Assembly (NCBI GenBank): GCA_900553335.1
Contig: USCU01000047.1
Location: 1-7,915 of the forward strand
Length of the DNA stretch: 7,915 nt
Direction: 5' to 3'
Source: an uncultured Ruminococcus sp.
GTDB taxonomy: Bacteria > Bacillota > Clostridia > Oscillospirales > Ruminococcaceae
How positions within the stretch are numbered: position 1 is the first letter of the stretch; the number at the start of each line of letters is the position of its first letter. Position numbers and translations under genes: made by a program. Of the stretch, positions 1 to 5,618 are shown one piece after another. The notes under the pieces were generated by a model. It searched no databases and was not told the DNA's origin. It saw nothing but the letters and a program-made list of their open reading frames with translations.

Positions 1-531
1 ATTTTAAGCGGAACAAATACGAGCAGTATCGCTGCGGACATTGCTAAGGAAAACGTTGAAAAAGAAAGTGAAGAATCTACCACAGACGTTCCTCCTGCAA
101 CACAGCCAAGCAATAATATGGGATTTGCAGAGCCGTTAGAGGGAGAGATCATTAATGAATATTCGGACGGTGATCTTGTTAAATCCAAAACCCTTGGATA
201 TTGGCTTACACACGACGGAGTGGATATAAAAGCACAAGCAGGTACTGCGGTAATGTCAGCAGGAGAGGGTGTGGTTTCAGATGTTTATGATGACACCCGT
301 TTCGGAACCTGTATTGAGATAGATCATCAAAACGGTGTATTCAGCTATTATTTCGGACTCGCAAACGACATTGATGTTTCAAACGGAGATTCAGTAGTTA
401 CAGGTCAGAGAATAGGTTCTGTCGGAGATACGGCGGAAATAGAAAGCAAGGAAGAAACACATCTTCATTTCGCAATGAAGCAAAATGGTGAATGGATAGA
501 TCCGCTAAAGTATATTAACGAAAACAGATAG
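1..531 (+). CDS. M23/LytM-domain protein, SpoIIQ-like (5' end outside the window)
   Basis: The frame is open from base 1, so the N-terminus lies upstream; the ATG at 118 is internal. About 39 Glu/Ser/Thr/Pro-rich residues form a linker before the M23 (LytM) fold. Visible zinc-site motifs are H-D-G-V-D (His at 211-213, Asp four residues on) and a late H-L-H. The segment S-K-T-L-G-x-W-x-T-H-D-G-V-D-I-K-A and the ending W-I-D-P-L-K-Y-I resemble SpoIIQ, the forespore protein that pairs across the intermembrane space with mother-cell SpoIIIAH during engulfment. In active M23 peptidases a catalytic His sits in a Y-x-H-L motif; here that position is Gly (Y-F-G-L), so peptidase activity is doubtful, which suits a structural SpoIIQ role. 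Alternative: a general M23 cell-wall peptidase. The M23 call is firm; the SpoIIQ assignment is inferred from motif resemblance and could be tested by the unseen membrane anchor and neighbours. Confidence 0.85.
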   Translation: MLSGTNTSSIAADIAKENVEKESEESTTDVPPATQPSNNMGFAEPLEGEIINEYSDGDLVKSKTLGYWLTHDGVDIKAQAGTAVMSAGEGVVSDVYDDTRFGTCIEIDHQNGVFSYYFGLANDIDVSNGDSVVTGQRIGSVGDTAEIESKEETHLHFAMKQNGEWIDPLKYINENR

Positions 532-538
532 AGCAAAG

Positions 539-569
539 GCAACACCGTACAAAGACCGTGCGGTGTTGC
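539..569 (+). other. Strong hairpin just after the SpoIIQ-like gene
   Basis: GCAACACCGTAC (539-550) pairs with GTGCGGTGTTGC (558-569), a 12-bp stem with one T-G wobble and a 7-base loop, starting 8 bases after the stop codon. It is followed by ATAAAAAACAG and not by a T tract, so it is not a canonical intrinsic terminator on the plus strand. It may protect the mRNA 3' end or act together with the next hairpin. Confidence 0.6.
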
Positions 570-571
570 AT

Positions 572-640
572 AAAAAACAGCGAACGCTTTGTTGTCTGAT
601 CTTTTTGGTAAGATCATTCATCAGCGTTCGCTGTTCTTTT
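572..640. terminator. Bidirectional nested terminator between convergent genes
   Basis: A perfect 13-bp stem, AACAGCGAACGCT (576-588) with AGCGTTCGCTGTT (623-635), encloses a second hairpin, TGATCTT (597-603) with AAGATCA (610-616). On the minus strand the stem runs into TTTTTT (complement of 572-577), a good intrinsic terminator for the 552-residue protein gene. On the plus strand it is followed by CTTTT (636-640), a weaker tail, so it can serve both convergent genes. The minus-strand stop codon lies at 639-641, so the stem begins almost directly after it. Confidence 0.75.
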
Positions 641-2297
641 ATTGTTCTTTAGCAGTCGTTAAAGCTTCGGTCTTAGCAGCAGATGCTTTTTCTGACGATT
701 TTTTTTCAGTTGCAGTCGTTGTAATATTATAGTTGTTTACAGGAGCTTTTGGAGCTTTGGCTTCAGAAATAGTGTAACTGCTCTTGTCCGAGTCTATAAA
801 TTTCGATTTAATAACGTCCATATCAGGGCTTGATTCTCCGTTTACAGATGGTGTGAATTTAAGGTTTCCGTTTGAATCCTTGTATATATTCTCAGCACAA
901 AATACCATATATATTTTTTTCGAGCCTTCTGTTATTTCATATACCTCGTAGTACTTGTTATAAGGAAGCTCGGTTTTGTTGTTCTTTCTGAGTCCGAAGC
1001 AGCATTTTAAAAGCTGTACCTTGTTTTTATCTTTTTTATACGGCGTAAGAAATGCTGAAAAGCTTTCCGAAATTTTGTTTGCATCAAAGTCTGTGCTCTT
1101 TTTTGCGTATTTTGCAACATTGCCGGACACGGTGTAAGTGCGTTCGGTTTTTAACAAAACATATCCTGCGCTTTCTAAATCCTTATCTGTGTATTGTTTT
1201 TCGTTTACAGTTTTGTAAACCGCTTTAACGGTTATAACCTCGCCTGATTTGAGGTTTTTGCTTTTGCTGGCTTCAAAATCAAAATATGTAGAAATAACCT
1301 TATTCGCTTGTGAGGTGTCATATCCTGAAATGCTTAAAAACGGATCTGTTCCTTCGTACTTAACTGTCACGTTTTCAAAAGGATCGAGCGTTTCTACTGA
1401 GCTTAAAGAAGAAACGGTTATGTCTTTTCTTGATTCTTTGGAACAGGAATAAAATCTTCCGCCGTATTCAAAAGTCCCTGAGCGGTCATCATAGCTTTTT
1501 CCTGTGTATTTCGCAATTACCGTTACTTTATCTCCCTCACTAAGATTTGCGTTCGGCGATATTGTATACTCAAAATTATCCAATACCGCATCAGAGCATT
1601 TTGATGTGTCAAGGCTCACCTTTCCAAAACCGTCCACACCTGTGAAAACGTATTTAATATTTGAAAAGGGATCGATTGTAGAAGAAGAGGTAAGACCGGT
1701 TACTTTTATATCAAACTTGGTGTTTTCAAGTCTTATTCCTTTTTTTAAAAGCGCCCACTTGTCATAGCTTACATTTACCGTTATGATATCCCCGTTTTTT
1801 ATACCCTCATGCTTTGAAAGAGTAGTACCGGTATGTATTATGCCGTTTACAACAGTTTTGTATGTTTCATCTCTCGGATCGTCTGCAACATAAATACAGT
1901 CTCTTAAAAGCGCTTGGATTTCTTTTGCCTTTTCAAGCTCTGTGTCATATACATCTGTAAGCTTTGGCGTGTTATCCTCTCCGGTTTCGGTAGCTGAGAA
2001 AAGACTGTTTTCTTCGTTTCTCTTGACATAGCCTATTGCACTTTTGTTGCTTCCGTCAAAATTTACGTTCAGAAGCTCTTTGCAATCATAAGATCTGAAA
2101 GCAAAGGTGTATATTCCCCAAAGTGCAGACGCGATAACGGCGAGTATAAGTACTATCCATATCAGCACTATAAACGTCTTGATAAGTCTGTTTTTCTTAG
2201 CTTTTTTATAACTTAATTCACTTTCACAATAAGGGCATATTTTGGTGTTCAGCGCAACCTTTTTTTTGCAATTCTCACATTTTATTTTTTTTGACAT
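639..2297 (-). CDS. Zinc-ribbon, single-pass membrane protein with repeated outer domain
   Basis: A 552-residue protein of unknown function. Residues 7-24 hold two CxxC pairs (C7/C10 and C21/C24), a cytoplasmic zinc ribbon. A basic stretch (about 31-40) precedes one membrane span (about 41-62), which predicts the ribbon inside and the rest outside. The outer part carries a repeated unit of roughly 95 residues. Two clear copies begin at about 198 and 293 (V-T-G-L-T/V-S-S-L, then D-P-F-x-N-x-x-x-x-x-x-G, ending in a G-D/E-x-[IV]-T-V-x-[AV]-x-Y strand near 255-264 and 352-361). A degenerate earlier copy ends near 169-178 (G-D-I-I-T-V-N-V-S-Y). The C-terminal 35 residues are Ala/Lys/Ser/Thr-rich and low in complexity. 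The start is supported by GGAGG seven bases upstream of the ATG. The layout is that of many Firmicutes zinc-ribbon envelope proteins, some of which are suspected to sense or bind wall material; no enzyme motif is visible. Confidence 0.85.
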   Translation of the reverse strand: MSKKIKCENCKKKVALNTKICPYCESELSYKKAKKNRLIKTFIVLIWIVLILAVIASALWGIYTFAFRSYDCKELLNVNFDGSNKSAIGYVKRNEENSLFSATETGEDNTPKLTDVYDTELEKAKEIQALLRDCIYVADDPRDETYKTVVNGIIHTGTTLSKHEGIKNGDIITVNVSYDKWALLKKGIRLENTKFDIKVTGLTSSSTIDPFSNIKYVFTGVDGFGKVSLDTSKCSDAVLDNFEYTISPNANLSEGDKVTVIAKYTGKSYDDRSGTFEYGGRFYSCSKESRKDITVSSLSSVETLDPFENVTVKYEGTDPFLSISGYDTSQANKVISTYFDFEASKSKNLKSGEVITVKAVYKTVNEKQYTDKDLESAGYVLLKTERTYTVSGNVAKYAKKSTDFDANKISESFSAFLTPYKKDKNKVQLLKCCFGLRKNNKTELPYNKYYEVYEITEGSKKIYMVFCAENIYKDSNGNLKFTPSVNGESSPDMDVIKSKFIDSDKSSYTISEAKAPKAPVNNYNITTTATEKKSSEKASAAKTEALTTAKEQ

Positions 2298-2342
2298 CTT
2301 GTGCCTCCGAGTGGTAAAAAATTAGTGTTTTCTCATTATTTT

Positions 2343-2371
2343 ATTATAGCTTCCGGATTCTGAAATGTCAA
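2343..2371 (-). promoter_or_regulatory. Consensus sigma-A promoter for the zinc-ribbon membrane protein
   Basis: Read on the minus strand, TTGACA (2371-2366), a 17-base spacer and TATAAT (2348-2343) match the sigma-A consensus at all 12 positions. Transcription would start near 2336, giving a leader of about 39 bases that contains the GGAGG site. Strong constitutive expression is expected unless a repressor binds. Confidence 0.85.
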
Positions 2372-2376
2372 CACGA

Positions 2377-2404
2377 ATACTATAGCATTTTAAATATGCT
2401 GTAT
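2377..2404. repeat. Imperfect inverted repeat between divergent promoters
   Basis: AGCAT (2384-2388) and ATGCT (2396-2400) are inverted around a 7-base centre, and flanking ATAC (2377-2380) and GTAT (2401-2404) extend the symmetry with three extra bases on the left. It lies between the -35 boxes of the two divergent promoters, where an operator could act on both. This is weak evidence in an AT-rich stretch. Confidence 0.3.
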
Positions 2405-2416
2405 GTGATGACTTGC

Positions 2417-2446
2417 TTGACAGCTTTGACGGTGAAATGGTATACT
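2417..2446 (+). promoter_or_regulatory. Promoter of the GH13 gene
   Basis: TTGACA (2417-2422), an 18-base spacer and TATACT (2441-2446) with TG at 2438-2439 form an extended -10 promoter. The predicted start near 2453 leaves a leader of about 27 bases. AGGAG at 2466-2470 is the ribosome site, nine bases before the ATG at 2480. Confidence 0.75.
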
Positions 2447-2479
2447 TAAAAAAATAAAAAAGAATAGGAGAAAACTAAA

Positions 2480-3790
2480 ATGTGGGCTTATGAAAGTGTT
2501 TTTTATCAGATTTATCCGCTGGGATTTTGCGGCGCTCCGTTTGAAAATGACGGAGTTTTGACAAACAGAATTAAAAAGGTTATAGACTGGATACCTCATA
2601 TAAAGGAGCTTGGTGCAAACGCCATTTATTTTTCACCGGTTTTTGAATCTGATACGCACGGATATAATACAAGAGATTACAGAGAAACAGATGCAAGGCT
2701 CGGAACAAACGATGATCTTAAGGAAGTATGCAAGGCTTTACATAACGAGGGTATAAGGGTTGTATTTGACGGAGTTTTCAATCATGTGGGAAGAGGCTTC
2801 TGGGCGTTTCAGGACGTTTTAAAAAACAGAGAGAATTCTCCTTACCGCTATTGGTTTAATATAGATTTTAAAGGTAACTCTGTGTATAACGACGGTCTTT
2901 GGTATGAAGGCTGGGAAGGACATTACGATCTTGTAAAGCTGAATCTCAGAAATGAAGAGGTTATAGATCATATCTTTGAATGCGTTAAGCTTTGGATAGA
3001 TGAGTTTGAGCTTGACGGACTTCGGCTTGATGTTGCTTATATGATAGATAGGGATTTTCTTCGCCGTTTAAGAGGCTTTTGCGACAGCTTGAAGGAGGAT
3101 TTTGCTCTTATCGGAGAAATGATTCACGGCGATTACAATCAGATAGTAAACAACAATATGCTCCACAGCGCAACAAATTATGAATGCTATAAAGGACTTT
3201 ATTCAAGCTTTAACAGCTTAAATATGTTTGAAATATGTCATTCTCTTAAAAATCAATTCGGACCTGAAAACTGGTGCCGTTACAGAGGACTTCATCTTCT
3301 CTGTTTTGTGGACAACCACGATGTTTCAAGAATAGCAAGTACTCTTACAAACGAGCGCCATTTACCCCTTATATACACTCTTTTATTTTCAATGCCGGGT
3401 ATGCCATGCGTATACTATGGCAGCGAATGGGGCGCAAAGGCTCACAAAAGCGAGGGAGATCCTGCATTGAGAGCTTCATTTGACAAGCCGATTTTTAACG
3501 GTCTTTCAGAGCACATTTCAAAGCTCAGTGAAATAAAGAAGCATTCAAAGGCTCTTAATTATGGGGATATTTCCGTTCCTGTTTTGACAAACAAGCAGTG
3601 TATAATACAAAGACAGTTTGAGGGCGAAAGGATTCTTTGTGCTATCAATGCTGATTCTTTTGAATATACGGCTTATTTTGACGCAGGCTGCATTGAGGCT
3701 GAAAACCTGCTCACGGGAGAGAGGTTCAGTTTCTCAGGCGGTGCTAGGCTGGAACCTTACACGGGATATATTTTAAGATGTGAGAGCTAA
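2480..3790 (+). CDS. GH13 alpha-amylase-family glucan hydrolase, cytoplasmic
   Basis: A 436-residue enzyme of the alpha-amylase superfamily. All four conserved regions are present: I, D-G-V-F-N-H (97-102); II, G-L-R-L-D-V (180-185) with nucleophile D184; III, L-I-G-E-M (210-214) with acid/base E213; and IV, F-V-D-N-H-D (276-281) with transition-state Asp D281. There is no signal peptide, so it acts inside the cell, probably on imported maltodextrins or stored alpha-glucan. It starts directly with the catalytic barrel (V-F-Y-Q-I-Y-P, residues 7-13) and lacks the N-terminal domain of typical cyclomaltodextrinases and neopullulanases; a short beta-type C-domain follows from about residue 365. 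Exact specificity (alpha-glucosidase, cyclomaltodextrinase-like or other) cannot be read from sequence. No transporter or other glycogen gene is adjacent, and no terminator is obvious after the stop. Confidence 0.93.
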   Translation: MWAYESVFYQIYPLGFCGAPFENDGVLTNRIKKVIDWIPHIKELGANAIYFSPVFESDTHGYNTRDYRETDARLGTNDDLKEVCKALHNEGIRVVFDGVFNHVGRGFWAFQDVLKNRENSPYRYWFNIDFKGNSVYNDGLWYEGWEGHYDLVKLNLRNEEVIDHIFECVKLWIDEFELDGLRLDVAYMIDRDFLRRLRGFCDSLKEDFALIGEMIHGDYNQIVNNNMLHSATNYECYKGLYSSFNSLNMFEICHSLKNQFGPENWCRYRGLHLLCFVDNHDVSRIASTLTNERHLPLIYTLLFSMPGMPCVYYGSEWGAKAHKSEGDPALRASFDKPIFNGLSEHISKLSEIKKHSKALNYGDISVPVLTNKQCIIQRQFEGERILCAINADSFEYTAYFDAGCIEAENLLTGERFSFSGGARLEPYTGYILRCES

Positions 3791-3810
3791 TGTAAACCTA
3801 GATGTATATT

Positions 3811-3919
3811 TTATTTAGATGTTGATTAATGTTGACTTTTTGTGCTTTTTGCATAGTATTGTCAGATTAGTTATTTTGTTTGATAGTTAAAAGGTTGATT
3901 AATTTATTTAGACTTGACT
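3811..3919 (+). repeat. Shuffled direct repeats upstream of HU
   Basis: Three short words occur twice in the gap before HU. TTATTTAGA is at 3811-3819 and 3904-3912, GTTGATTAAT at 3821-3830 and 3894-3903, and TTGACTTTT at 3832-3840 and 3914-3922. The order differs between copies (word 1-2-3, then 2-1-3). The second TTGACT is the -35 box of the HU promoter. The first is followed after 16 bases by TAGTAT (3854-3859), a possible weaker upstream promoter. Confidence 0.5.
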
Positions 3920-3942
3920 TTTGAATTTTTCAGGCGTATACT
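3914..3942 (+). promoter_or_regulatory. Promoter of the HU / DUF6465 operon
   Basis: TTGACT (3914-3919), a 17-base spacer and TATACT (3937-3942) give one mismatch in each box. Transcription would begin near 3949, leaving a leader of about 26 bases with GGAGG at 3964-3968 placed seven bases before the HU ATG. Confidence 0.8.
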
Positions 3943-3975
3943 TTAATCACAAAAAATAAAAACGGAGGAAAAGTT

Positions 3976-4251
3976 ATGACAAAAGCGGAATTTATTGATG
4001 CAATCGCAGCTAACGGCGATTACTCTAAGAAGGATGCAGAGAAAGCTCTTAAAACCGTTATAGACACAATCACAGATTCACTAATTAAAGGCGAAAAGAT
4101 TTCTCTTGTAGGCTTCGGAACATTTGAGGTTAAGGAAAGAGCAGCTAAAACTGCAATAAATCCAAGAACTAAGGAAACTATAAATGTACCTGCTAAGAAA
4201 GTTCCTACTTTTAAAGCAGGAAAAGGTCTTAAGGATACTATAGCTAAGTAG
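3976..4251 (+). CDS. hup: HU-type nucleoid DNA-binding protein
   Basis: A 91-residue protein of standard HU length. It binds DNA as a dimer with little sequence preference, bends it and helps compact the nucleoid. The N-terminal helices (M-T-K-A-E-F-I-D-A-I-A) lead into the family signature around residues 46-65, G-F-G-T-F followed by basic residues and I-N-P-R-T, which opens the beta arm that grips the minor groove; I-N-V-P-A and P-T-F-K-A-G-K close the fold. It could equally be called IHF-like by family, but a single gene of this size in Clostridia is normally HU. The next gene begins 29 bases downstream with no terminator between, so the two are probably co-transcribed. Confidence 0.97.
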   Translation: MTKAEFIDAIAANGDYSKKDAEKALKTVIDTITDSLIKGEKISLVGFGTFEVKERAAKTAINPRTKETINVPAKKVPTFKAGKGLKDTIAK

Positions 4252-4280
4252 TATTTTTAGTCAGGAAGGGAAGTTTTATT

Positions 4281-4634
4281 ATGGCTGAAAAGAAAACAGA
4301 AGAACAGATGGCAATTGCGGCGCAAGCTCCAAAGACTGCTGTAAAAAAGTCGTCTGCTAAAAAGGCTGAGCCTAAAAAAACGGCAGAAAAGAAGTCGGAT
4401 GCTAAGAAGCCTTTGGCAAGGAAAGCTGCTAAGAAGGCAGAGCCTAAGACAAATGTTGTTGTAGAGTTTTACGGGAAACAGATTATTGCAAAGGATGTTG
4501 TATCTGCTTGTGAGGCTGCTTACAAAGCAGAAAACAAGGAGGCTGTAAAATCTATAGACGTGTATGTTAAGCCAGAGGATAATGCCGCTTATTATGTGGT
4601 AAATGCAAAGGTTTCGGGAAAGATTGATCTTTAA
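4281..4634 (+). CDS. Lysine/alanine-tailed small protein, DUF6465-type
   Basis: A 117-residue protein in two parts. Residues 1-57 form a Lys/Ala/Ser/Pro tail recalling histone H1-type C-terminal tails, with K-K-A-E-P-K appearing twice (27-32 and 51-56). Residues 58-117 form a compact domain, V-V-V-E-F-Y-G-K-Q-I, a helical stretch, then Y-V-K-P-E-D-N-A-A-Y-Y-V-V-N and V-S-G-K-I-D-L at the end. The core matches my recollection of DUF6465 in Clostridia, whose function is unknown. The ribosome site GGAAGGG (4264-4270) lies ten bases upstream. Lying directly behind HU in the same transcript, and strongly basic, it is inferred to bind nucleic acid and possibly work with HU. The tail could also be a disordered RNA- or polyphosphate-binding segment. 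Confidence 0.85.
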   Translation: MAEKKTEEQMAIAAQAPKTAVKKSSAKKAEPKKTAEKKSDAKKPLARKAAKKAEPKTNVVVEFYGKQIIAKDVVSACEAAYKAENKEAVKSIDVYVKPEDNAAYYVVNAKVSGKIDL

Positions 4635-4660
4635 TTTTTCATACGCCAAAAACTGACTTA

Positions 4661-4685
4661 AACGCTCGAACTATCGGGCGTTTTT
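4661..4685 (+). terminator. Intrinsic terminator of the HU operon
   Basis: AACGCTCGA (4661-4669) pairs with TCGGGCGTT (4674-4682), a 9-bp stem with one T-G wobble and a 4-base loop, followed by TTT, GTG and TTTT. It sits 26 bases after the DUF6465-type stop codon. Confidence 0.85.
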
Positions 4686-4783
4686 GTGTTTTAATTTGCA
4701 TATTATGCATTGTGGGACGATTGGTTTATGTGTTGCTTTAGTTGGAATATTTTAGCAAATAAGTGCTGAGAGAGGGGTAAAAA

Positions 4784-4797
4784 GTTGCAATTGCAAC
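4784..4797. promoter_or_regulatory. 14-bp perfect palindrome, candidate operator for rubrerythrin
   Basis: GTTGCAATTGCAAC is perfectly self-complementary and ends at the position where the -35 box of the rubrerythrin promoter would begin. A dimeric regulator bound here could block or assist RNA polymerase. It does not look like the longer PerR or Fur boxes I know. Which protein binds is unknown. Confidence 0.5.
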
Positions 4798-4825
4798 AGT
4801 TTTTTAAAATCTGATGTGATATAAT
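4797..4825 (+). promoter_or_regulatory. Extended -10 promoter of reverse rubrerythrin
   Basis: TATAAT at 4820-4825 is preceded by TG at 4817-4818, an extended -10 box. The hexamer 17 bases upstream (CAGTTT, 4797-4802) is a poor -35, so activity may depend on the extended -10 or on an activator at the adjacent palindrome. The predicted start near 4832 gives a leader of about 57 bases containing AGGAGG (4874-4879). Confidence 0.65.
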
Positions 4826-4888
4826 TTCATCAAGGGCTAAATCCCGTTAAAACTTTAGAGGAAAACTATTTATAGGAGGTAAATTATT

Positions 4889-5434
4889 ATGGCAAAATGG
4901 GTTTGTCCGGTTTGCGGATATGTTCATGAAGGCGATACTGCTCCGGAGAAGTGTCCGCAGTGCGGAGTTCCGGGAGAGAAATTTGAAAAATCTGAGAGCG
5001 ACGAGATCGTTTGGGCTGACGAGCATAAAGTAGGCTCTGCTCAGGGACTTGACGAAGAGGTTGTTCAGGGACTTAAGGATAACTTTAACGGCGAGTGTTC
5101 TGAGGTTGGTATGTACCTTGCTATGGCTAGAGTTGCATACAGAGAGGGATATCCTGAGGTTGGTCTTTACTATGAAAAGGCTGCTTGGGAGGAAGCTGAG
5201 CATGCAGCTAAGTTCGCAGAGCTTTTGGGTGAAGTTGTTACACCGTCTACAAAGAAGAATCTTGAGCTTAGATATATGGCTGAAAACGGAGCTTGTGAGG
5301 GTAAGCTAAAGCTTGCTAAGCGTGCAAAGGAGCTTGGCTATGATGCTGTTCATGATACGGTTCATGAGATGGCTAAAGATGAGGCTCGCCACGGATGCGG
5401 ATTCAAGGGACTTTTGGACAGATATTTTAAATAA
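4889..5434 (+). CDS. rbr: Reverse rubrerythrin (rubredoxin domain first)
   Basis: A 181-residue non-haem iron protein that reduces hydrogen peroxide, and in Clostridium also oxygen, with electrons from NADH-dependent reductases; it acts in the cytoplasm. Residues 1-40 are a rubredoxin-like site with C6/C9 (C-P-V-C-G-Y) and C22/C25 (C-P-Q-C-G). The four-helix diiron domain follows, with likely ligands E69/E72 (E-C-S-E), E102/H105 (E-A-E-H), E137 and E165/H168 (E-A-R-H). In classical rubrerythrin the rubredoxin domain is C-terminal; the reversed order marks the reverse rubrerythrins known from Clostridium acetobutylicum. The start is fixed by AGGAGG nine bases before the ATG. It is a single-gene unit with its own promoter and terminator, and a palindrome at the promoter suggests induction by oxidative stress. 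Confidence 0.95.
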   Translation: MAKWVCPVCGYVHEGDTAPEKCPQCGVPGEKFEKSESDEIVWADEHKVGSAQGLDEEVVQGLKDNFNGECSEVGMYLAMARVAYREGYPEVGLYYEKAAWEEAEHAAKFAELLGEVVTPSTKKNLELRYMAENGACEGKLKLAKRAKELGYDAVHDTVHEMAKDEARHGCGFKGLLDRYFK

Positions 5435-5450
5435 GAATAAAAAAAGATTA

Positions 5451-5484
5451 AACGCCTTTTGCATTTTTGTAAAGGGCGTTTTTG
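5451..5484 (+). terminator. Intrinsic terminator of reverse rubrerythrin
   Basis: AACGCCTTT (5451-5459) pairs with AAGGGCGTT (5472-5480), nine pairs including one wobble, with a 12-base loop and a run of T through 5483. It lies 16 bases after the stop codon, and the outer stem resembles that of the HU-operon terminator. Confidence 0.85.
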
Positions 5485-5533
5485 ATTTATATGACAATAA
5501 TTAGCATTTTTGCGACATGATACGAATATGTGT

Positions 5534-5562
5534 TTGACCGAGTATTATTCTTCTGCTATAAT
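5534..5562 (+). promoter_or_regulatory. Promoter of the GH5 lipoprotein gene
   Basis: TTGACC (5534-5539), a 17-base spacer and TATAAT (5557-5562) with TG at 5554-5555 form a near-consensus extended promoter. The start near 5569 leaves a leader of about 50 bases with GGGAGG (5607-5612) six bases before the ATG. Confidence 0.8.
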
Positions 5563-5618
5563 TTTTTTATATTAAAGACTTCTGAAAAGTGATAAATAAT
5601 ATTAAAGGGAGGAATATT

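Noticed and set aside
1249..1767. Two plus-strand open frames inside the minus-strand membrane protein gene
   Set aside because: They are antisense shadows of a 552-codon frame with a clear promoter, ribosome site and domain layout.
4257..4649. Minus-strand open frame of 130 codons opposite the DUF6465-type gene
   Set aside because: Its Leu/Arg/Phe/Ser-rich product is what the complement of a lysine/alanine-rich gene yields, and it spans the sense gene and its ribosome site. No ribosome site or promoter supports it.
4697..4709. TGCAT-ATT-ATGCA inverted repeat after the HU-operon terminator
   Set aside because: Short, AT-rich and not placed against any promoter element; expected by chance in this composition.
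4837..4858. Possible hairpin or riboswitch in the rubrerythrin leader (CTAAA/TTTAG)
   Set aside because: Only five weak pairs and no conserved riboswitch core in a leader of about 57 bases.
4847..5203. Minus-strand open frame opposite the rubrerythrin
   Set aside because: It overlaps a fully supported gene with intact Cys and diiron motifs, and its product has no recognisable motif.
5589..5618. Upstream GTG start for the GH5 gene
   Set aside because: The ATG at 5619 has GGGAGG at the right distance and gives a proper lipoprotein signal; the GTG would put charged residues before it and has no comparable site.
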